Positions 25,301-34,300 of a stretch of 64,000 nt of DNA are shown piece after piece (the stretch's first letter is position 1; each line of letters begins with the position of its first letter). The notes beneath the pieces were generated by a model. It was given only the letters and a program-made list of their open reading frames with translations. It made no database searches and was not told the DNA's origin. Both the position numbers and the translations under genes were made by a program. The stretch spans positions 79,178 to 143,177 of the forward strand of contig JAULBX010002999.1 of the NCBI GenBank assembly GCA_032358255.1, written 5' to 3'. Origin of the DNA: Heterotrichella gracilis (Eukaryota; Sar; Xanthophyceae; Tribonematales; Xanthonemataceae).

Positions 25301-28300
25301 CTGTGGAGCCCAAACCCTAGATCTCAAACCCTAAACCGTAAGCAAGCGGATGTGGATCTGCTGTGACGTCCACCTATGGCACCGGGGCGCCGCCACCTGC
25401 AGCCACACCGTACGTACCTTAAGGCCCGGAAACCATACCTCTGGAAACCCTTAAGCCCTACGCGGTGCCGTACAACCCTGAAGGCCCAACCCTTGAAACC
25501 CCGGAGGCCTACGCAGCCGCAGTGTGACATCATAGCGTTTCTACACCCTCGAACCCTGAAGCTCAAAACCCAAATCCCTGGAACATGCAAATGTGCAGGG
25601 TCAAGCATGCAGCTACAATAACACGCGCATCTTACACTTCCGTCTCTTTGCGCAGCTTCCTGCTGGGGTTGCTGGCTCAGCAGCAAGTCATTGGCGCCAC
25701 CAAGCGGCCACTGGCGCAGAAACCCTCAACTCTACTACAGAACACACACATACATCCCACGGTCGGTATCTGTGCATGTAAAGGCATTGTGATTCATGCA
25801 TTGCAACGTCCATCCCCCGTGTAATTATAATTGCCATTTCTCTGCGCAGCTTCCTGCGCTGGCTAGCGGCCCAGCAGCAAGTCAAGGGCGACACCAAGCG
25901 GCCTGTGGCACAAATACCCCAAAAACCTTACCCAGAAACCCTAATTTCCAAATCCCTCAAATTGTATACTTCCACACTTACTATCCTGTGTCGCTGTGCA
26001 GCTTCCTGCGCTGGCTAGCAGCCCAGCAGCAAGTCACGGGCGACACCAAGCGGCCACTGGCGCAGAAGCCCTTTTCGGTGTTTGGGGTCGGCAGCAGCTC
26101 CTACCCCCGCTTCTGCGCTGCTGCTGAGCTCATGAACTCAATGATGCTGGCGGTGGGGGCGAGGCAGCTCACACCCACATTCAAAGGTGAGCTGCGGGGG
26201 AGAATCCAGGGTCCTGGACTGTTTTGCCTTCTCGATTTAGGGGGTTTAGGTTCGAGGGTGTAGAGTTTTTGGGGTTGGTAGCTGCCAGTACCCTTGCTTC
26301 TGTGCGGCTGCTGAGCTCACGAACTCAATGGCGGTGGCGGTGGGGGCAAGGCAGCTCACACCCAGGTTCAAAGGTGCGTTGTGGGGAGATTCTAGTCCTC
26401 GCCTTCTTAATTATTGAACATGCATCCGAAGATGACTGCCAGAACAGCCAGTCGTTCGCATGCGGCGCAAGCACTTCATCCAAAGCATAGTTACGCACCG
26501 TTTTGATGCTTTTGTGCGACATGAGGTTCATACCACTCTGTGCAAAACCCTAAGCTAGGGTTTCTCCCCCCACAGGTGACTCTCTGGGAGGCCGCGAGAG
26601 CACCTTCAAGTCGTGGCTCACGCAGGTGGTACGCAACATGCGCACGCAGGTAAACCGTAATTCCCTAACATCAAAACCCTAATCCGCACGCAGCTTCTGG
26701 GTGGTGGGGTCTGTACCACGACGTTTGGTGTGCGCGCGTGCTTCCCCGCAGAAGCCACGCATAGCCTCCACCCTGCACCCTACACCATCGCCCCAACCCT
26801 GATCATCCTTGACCTTCTATGCGATAGGTGCCCTTAAGGGTGAGCCATACCACCATAACCCCCTTCCCCTGCAGGGTCTGGTGCCACCTGCCTGCACCGC
26901 GCTGCTTGCCCGCATGGAGGGAGAGGAGGGGTCTGTCAACCCGCCATTCGAGCACATGTGGAACGTGGTGCAGCTGGCAGGTGGGGAACCTTACATCGCA
27001 ACCCTGAGACCCTATAACAAAACCCTAATCATTGAATCCTAGTCCCTTTGAGCGCATGTGGAGCGTGTTGCAGCAGGCAGGTGGGAATCCTTAATCTGAA
27101 ACCCTACAACCCTGGAGCCTACAGCCCTCCACGGTGAAGTTCTGCAAGGCCATGTGATCATGGTACAAGCTGCCAGGTGGAATACCCTGCAATCCCAACC
27201 CCACACCTCTGTTAACTTGTGTCCATTGTTTCCAAATGTCCTGAGCTGACAACCTAAACCCTAAAAAAAAGCCCCGGTTTTTTATACCGCTTCTCATTTC
27301 CATTCCCCTTGTTTGAAGCGCCTGGCTTGCGACCCCCACCCTTGATGGCTGCTCCCGCCATGCGACGCACATTTCCTGCTGCCAGTCCCCCATAATCCAA
27401 ACATGTATTCGCTTTACTGCATAGCCTTGTTTGTTGTTTGAAGTGTAAACCCAACAGCCTTAACCCTAAACCCTGCACTCCAAACCCACCGTGTCCTTCT
27501 GTGTCCAGGCTTGAAGCGCCTGGCCCGCGACCCGCACTTCATGTCTGCTCCCGTGATAGACGCCCAGCACCTGCTGGCGGATCACAGTCATGATACTATG
27601 TCACAGCATAAACCCTGAATCCTACTCTCCAAATCCCAAACCTCATCCAGTCGAATACTCACATTGTCCAGGCCATTGAGCTGATACAAAAGATGCAAGA
27701 AGGATGCAATGTGCTTTTGCAGGGTTGAAGCGGCTGGCCCGCGACCCGCACTTCATGTCCGCTCCCGTGATAGACGCACAGCACCTGCTGACAGACCCTA
27801 AGGACCCTAACCGGCGCACCACGCTCATCAAGATCGACCTCAAGGAGCTCAGCTCAAGATGCGCGGCGGTGTACGAGTCAGGCAAGGAACAAAACCCTAG
27901 AACCCTAGATCCTAACCTTAAATCAAGATCGACCTCAAGGAGCTCAGCTCAAGATGCACGGCGGTGTACGAGTCAGGCAAGGAAACAAAACCCTACACAA
28001 ATATACAAACCCCTGCACATGACACACAGGGCTGCGGCCAGCGGTGTATGAACCAGGCAAGGCATTGACACCCCAAACCCTACACCAAATCCTACACCCT
28101 TCAATAAATAGCACATTGGCCAATACTCCAAGCCTGAAGCCAATACACCTCAATCTCAGCTCAACATGCGCTCAACGCCTCGTCCTCCACGTACAGAATC
28201 TGGCAATGAAAGTACATTCTAGTTCTATGAATCATCTCTCCCCGCCGTGCAAGCAACCATCTGGGTGTGATGCCCGACTACTCGGTCCAGGTAACCGATG

Positions 28301-31300
28301 AGCAGCTGTGCACATTTCCTGCCTGGGCGGGGAAGTGGCCAGCCTGGACCTACATTCGATATGGAACCGAAAACCCTCAAATTTCAGCTCTAGGATTCAA
28401 GGGAAGCCTCCGAACAACGTTAATATCGACGACTATCTGGGTATGTTGCCAGGGCAACAAGATGGGCCCAAAATCTCAAACTGTAGTTGGTAAAATCCAA
28501 GGAAAGCCTCCAAACAACGTCAAATTTATCCACTTTTCTGCAGGCGACCACCTGGGTGTGATGCCCGACAACAGTGCCCAGGTGAGCGAGGAGCAGCCGG
28601 CCGCATTTGCGCGCTGCGTGGGGGTGGCCAACCTCGACCAACTATTCAACATGGAACCAAAAACCTCAAAATTTCAACCCAAAAATCCAAGGAACAAAAC
28701 CAAAACAATGTCTAAATCATGCCCCTTTTCTGCAGGCGACCACCTGGGTGTGATGCCCGACAACACCGCCCAAGTGAGCGAGGAGCAGCTGGCCGAGTTT
28801 GCGTGCTGCGTGGGGGTGGCCAACCTTGACGAGCCGTTTGACATGGAGCCCCTGCATGTGGAGGAAGGGGAACTGCCCCCAGCCAAGCCCTTCCCGCTGC
28901 CGCAGACCTACCGCACCATTTTCGGAGGTGCGCATGCGCAATTCTGATTTGCTGGAAACCAGAATTAGTAGTACGGGGGGGTTGTTAGTAGTAAGGGGGA
29001 GGAAATGACAATGAACATAGGAAAATGAGGGCAGCTGCCCCATGCCAAGCCCTTCCCGCTGCCACCGACCTACCGCACCATATTCGGAGGTGCGCATGCA
29101 TGCGCAATATTCACAAACTTTAAAAAGAGATGCAATCACTGCGTGTGGATGATCACTTTTGGCAGTGTCGAAAGAGGCGTCCCCCAGGCGGAAGCCCTCG
29201 TGCTCTAACCTGTGATACCCTAAAACCCTGACCAGTGGTGTGCGCATGCAGGCTACTTGGCACTGCTGGAGAGCCCTGCCATGAAGGACCTGGCAGCACT
29301 GGCGCAGGTAGGAAACTAGGGTTTATGGTGGCCGCAAGGGTTTTGCCATTAGGGTTTGCAATGAAGGACCTGGCGGCACTGGCGCAGGTAGGGCTGTAGG
29401 GTTGCCGCTAGGGTTCGCCATAAGGGTAAAGCTGTGTTTCACCACAGCATGTCTGCTGATTGAATGACTCAGCTTGCGAAGCTTCCAAGTCATCTATCTA
29501 TTCATTTAACATTTTCATTTTCATTTTTATTTTCTGCAGTATGCCACCGATCCCAGCGAGGCGTCCCATCTCCAGAAGCTGAGCTCGGATGAGGTGATGT
29601 ACTCAACATGGGTGCACGGCCAGGGTGTCAGGTGAGAGCAGAAACCCTAGACCCTTAAACCCTAAACCCTAAGAAGCTTAGGTCGGATGAGGTGATGTAC
29701 TCAACATGGGTGCACGGTTAGGGGGTCAGGTGAGGGCAGAAACCCTAGACCTTTTAACCCATAAACCCTAAAGTGCATGTTGCGGTTGGGGTACATGGGC
29801 AGGGGTTGTGGTGCAATATGCAAGTGACCATGTTGTAATTGCAGTTATAGCTGTGATTGAATCACTTAACTTCAACATCAAATTCAATATGAATACGGTA
29901 GCGATGAAATGATTCATAAACTCACTATATTATGCAGGTGGATCGGCATCTTCCAGGAGTTCCCCTCCCTGATCGACTCCATCCCCCTTGCCGCGCTGCT
30001 GGAGCTCATCCGAGTGATGCACCCCCGCCACTACTCCATCGCTGCCAGCTCCTGGTACTGCGAGAATGAGGTGAGGGAACCCTAACCCTAACCCTAACCT
30101 ATGAAGTTGAACCCTAGATTGCTGTCCTGGTATTGCGAGAATGACGCAGCGTCACTGCTCTGAACCGGGAAATCCGAACCCTCGACCATTACTGGATAGC
30201 ATCCTGTTACTGCGACGGTGAATGGACCCCGCTAATTTAGCGGGTTTAGCGGGTTTAGCGGCTAAACCCGAACTTGAGAAATGGCTGACTACGGTGAACT
30301 AACTTTAGCTGCTGTGCCGTCGCAGGTTCACCTGATGGTTGGCAAGCTGACCTACAAGCTGCCTAATGGCCAGGAGCGTGGTGGCGTGTGCAGTACCTAC
30401 CTGTGCAACCTCAAGGCGGGGGACACAGTGCGGTTCCACATTCTGAAGGTGGGTATAATCCCTTCTTTGGGTCTAAGCCATAAACCGTAAAACAGAGGTC
30501 AAGAACTGGCACGTGATGATGGTGGCAGAGGGAACCGGGCTGACACCCATGCACACCCACATGTGTGCGATCTGGTGTTCAAGGACTGGCTGCACAGCTG
30601 TTACTGCATTTTGTATTAGATTGTGTTCTGTACGCGCACAGGTGCCCTCCTTCCGCCTGCCGCTGAACGCGCGCGGGCCTGTGATGATGGTGGCAGCAGG
30701 GACCGGGCTGGTACCCCATTATGGCCCCATACAAAATACCTCAAAATCACACAGAAATGTGGTCCACGGCCTTTGCAAATCGCATGTTACCCTTCAAGTT
30801 GTGTAATGTGTCTGTTGCAGGTGCCCTCCTTCCGCCTGCCGCTGAACGCGCGTGGGCCTGTGATGATGGTGGCAGCGGGGACCGGGCTGGCCCCCATGCG
30901 GGGATTCCTGCAGCACCGCGCGGCGCTCAAGGCGGAGGGGCCTGTGGGTCCCATCGCGCTCTTCTTTGGCTGCAGGAGCCAGAAGGACATGCTGTGCAGG
31001 TGGGGTCTCAAAATGTATACTAGGGTTTCGGGTCTGGTGGCTGCAGTATGATGTGCTGTTCAGATGGGGGCAGGGTGTGGGGCTTCGGTGCATTACCTAA
31101 TGGCGTTAGGTAGCGGGTTACCCTATAGTAGCCTATATTCTAAACCCTAAACCCTATTCAATGTTCCCAGGGAGGAGCTGGACGCCTTTTCTGCTGCGGG
31201 GGACATCCAGCACCTGGTGGTGTGCTACTCAAGGGAGCCGGGCATGCAAAAGCAGTATGTGCAGGTGGGTGCCTGCTGGCTGACCCTAAACCCTAAATTG

Positions 31301-34300
31301 TAAGCCTCTACCCAAACCTAGTATGTGCTACTCAAGGGAGCCGGGCACGCAAAAGCAGTATGTGCAGGTGGGTGCTGCTAATTGACCCTAAACCCTAAAC
31401 CCTGAACCCTGTGTGCTACTCAAGGGCACCGGGGTGACCACGCAGTATGTGCAGGTGGGCTGCTGTGGAAGCCTTTCTCGCCAGTACGCTGGTAATGGTG
31501 CCTGGATTATCCTTGGTGTATTCACTTGTTGTGATGTGCTTTTGCAACTATGCTTGTTACCGTATCTGCGACAAAGTTTGCAACTGTGCGCTTAAGGACC
31601 TAGTGGCAGCCGTCGCAGATCCTGTAAAGGAGTTGCTTGTAATGGATCAATCCTAAAAATGGAGGTGTGGCGCAATTGAAATTGTAACATAACTCCATTA
31701 TGTATCCCCCCCTGCAGGACCTGGTGGCGGCCAATGCGGACCTTGTGAAGGAGCTGCTTGTAATGACCACTCCGAATTTTGATAATGATCATGATCTCAA
31801 ATTGTTTTCCCCCTGCAGGACCTGGTGGCCGCCAATGCGGATCTTGTGAAGGAGCTCCTGAGCCCCCTCAACGCACACGTGTACATCTGCGGGGACAGCA
31901 ACATGTCGCACGCGGTGTCGGGGGCAATCGCGGGAATCATGGGTGCGTGGGCAGATTCAGCGTTTTAGGGTTTGAAACATTATTGCATGCATTCATTATG
32001 CCGCATAATTTATGCGTGGAGGGATGGCAGACTATAGAGTTGATGTAGGTTCTGTATATTCAATAAATTCCTTGTCCTCTTTTGGGATTCTGCTGCAGGC
32101 AGCGCTGAGCAGAGCCGCGTGGCCAAATGTACTGAATATTCCGACCGTTATTGTACAGATCAACAGATTATATATATAAAAATGGTGTTATAATATCCAA
32201 CAATTTGCCTCCAGGGAGCGCCGAGCTGAGCCGCATGGCCACCGAGGGGAGGGTTCACGAGGACGTGTTTGGAGCAACGGTCACTACTGAGACGCACAGC
32301 AACGTAGCCAAGCTGGCGGGGCAGCAAGCTGAGATGATCAAGCTAGCGGACTTTGCACAGGCAGACGATGAAACAAGTAAGGAAAAATCCCATGGAAAAT
32401 TGATTGGATTTGGATCTGGCTTGGATTGGCGCACATGTAGGAGTGGCTACCTACTTGACTGACTACCTGCTATGACCCTCACTACTCATCAAATCAACCT
32501 ACCTTCATCCCTACCTGCCTAAAGTTGCTTTTTGCCTCCGTTTCAGGGCTCGAGAAGGCGCTGTCCGAGGGCGCTGACGCCACCCAGGTGGATGTCGATG
32601 GCAACACGCTGCTGCATCTGGCGGCAGCCAGCGGGGCGGCCAAGGCGTGCAAGGTAGGGTTTGGGGCGTAGGGAGTTGTCGGGTTTAAGGGTTTGAGGTT
32701 AGGAATCAGGGCTTAGGATGTTATCAGGTTTGGGGTATAGGGTTTAGGGTTTGACCAACCTGGCCTGGCAATTCTGCTGCGCAGATGGCCATGAGAGTGG
32801 CTGTTAAATCGCTATTTTACAGTGGGTGGGCAGATGCACGAAATCGGAGCGAATTGCTTCTGAACCAAGGGCTTTTGCTTCTGCAGGTACTCATAGCTGC
32901 GGGCGTGTCTGTGAATGCGGTCAACAATTACAACCTGACCCCTCTGGCGGTGGCCACACTGGCTGGGCAGCAGGCGGTGGTGGAGGTGCTGCAGGGGGCC
33001 AAGGCGCTGCTGAGCTCGCGCATGCACAGCAACTTCTACCCTCTCCACGTGGCGGCGTTCACAGGTGTGAAGCGCGGCTACTCTTCGTCTTTAATGCTTT
33101 TATTGGCCCCTGCTGTTCCTATTGGTTGCCCTGCCTGAGAAGCATGATAAAAGAAACCCTTTTCGTTGGTTTGCATTGAATTCCAGGTGACACTGCGGTG
33201 GATTCTCGGTGCACCGCATACACTTCCGAACAGGCAGCATTGCGCCACTTCAGGCTGTGATGGTGGAAAAGCCAACGCTAGAACAAGCAGTCAAAAAAGA
33301 ACGTTATATATCAAAATCAAAGTCACATTTGAGTCTGTTCACTGTCTTTTTGCACAGGTGACATTGCGGCGCTGGAGACCCTTCTGGGCCAGGGCAGCGA
33401 CCCCGATCAGAGGGATTATTTTGGATCGACACCACTCCAAGCCGCGGCAACCATCGGCAACCTTGCGGCCGCACAAGTGCTGGTCAAGGGGGGCGCGGCA
33501 CCCAACATCTCAGACAGGCACGTGCAAGACCCTAATCCTTGACTGCAAGCCCTTGACCCTACGGTAACCATGTCTTAAACCTGAACCCTACATGGGTCTA
33601 TATTGAATCCCATGAACCCTTATTGAACCCTCGCTCGACCTGGAGGTAAGCAATCGGGGGGCTGCGCCATGGGGCGCTGGTTGAGGCGTGCCCAGCCAAA
33701 CGTTGCAGACAGGCCAACATTTACCCTAAACCAAAACACACCACCATTACACACTAAACGCTAGGTGGGGCAAACATTGCAGTCAGGTATGACAACACAG
33801 CTTTAGGATTCGTAGCTGTCAACCCAGATCGCTCGTGTTGCGTGTACATACTTAGGTGCATTCTCCATCCCCAGCACTTTGTTTTTCTACCTTACCTACA
33901 TACCGCTATATTTTAATCACACCTTGACGATTTCAATTTCTGTATTATCCAGGTGGGGCCACACGCCCCTGCAGGCAGCCCTGCTCTACCAGCACCACCA
34001 ATTGGTGGATTTCCTCAAGGGGGTGGGTGCCAAGCTGACCGTGAGCGACACCGACTTTGGGATGGTCCTGCCCCAGCTGGAGGGGTTCAAGGGGGCAGGG
34101 GGCGGAGGGGAGGGGGGAGGGGACGCGGGTGCTGCGTTAACGGTGGAGCGCATCGCAATGGTGCAGGCCAGGTGAGTTGATGGTGTAAAGTTGTTTTGGT
34201 TTGGTTTGTGGTGCACTACTGTCAGACTTGGATTATGGCTGCTTGGCGCAAGGCAAATTGGAGTGGGGGTTGCTGTGGCTGATGCTTTGTGTAGCTATCT

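Larger units (their letters stand above)
24345..26649 (+). other. NOS: NOS calmodulin-type linker and FMN (flavodoxin) domain exons
   Basis: Exons 24345-24554, 24900-25057, 26002-26186, 26576-26649. The linker [19 protein letters not shown] is basic and amphipathic, at the position where animal NOS binds calmodulin. FMN motifs follow: [15 protein letters not shown] (phosphate loop), [31 protein letters not shown] and [13 protein letters not shown]. The domain is compact; I see no long autoinhibitory insert like those of constitutive mammalian isoforms. Confidence 0.88.
26875..32376 (+). other. NOS: NOS FAD/NADPH reductase domain exons
   Basis: Exons 26875-26980, 27723-27881, 28736-28927, 29252-29307, 29540-29631, 29938-30070, 30326-30448, 30821-30999, 31171-31264, 31819-31942, 32215-32376. 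Motifs: [19 protein letters not shown] (FAD; usually RYYSI), [30 protein letters not shown] (NADPH pyrophosphate), [27 protein letters not shown] and the usual C-terminal [12 protein letters not shown]. In most NOS proteins the chain ends soon after this point; here it continues. Confidence 0.92.
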
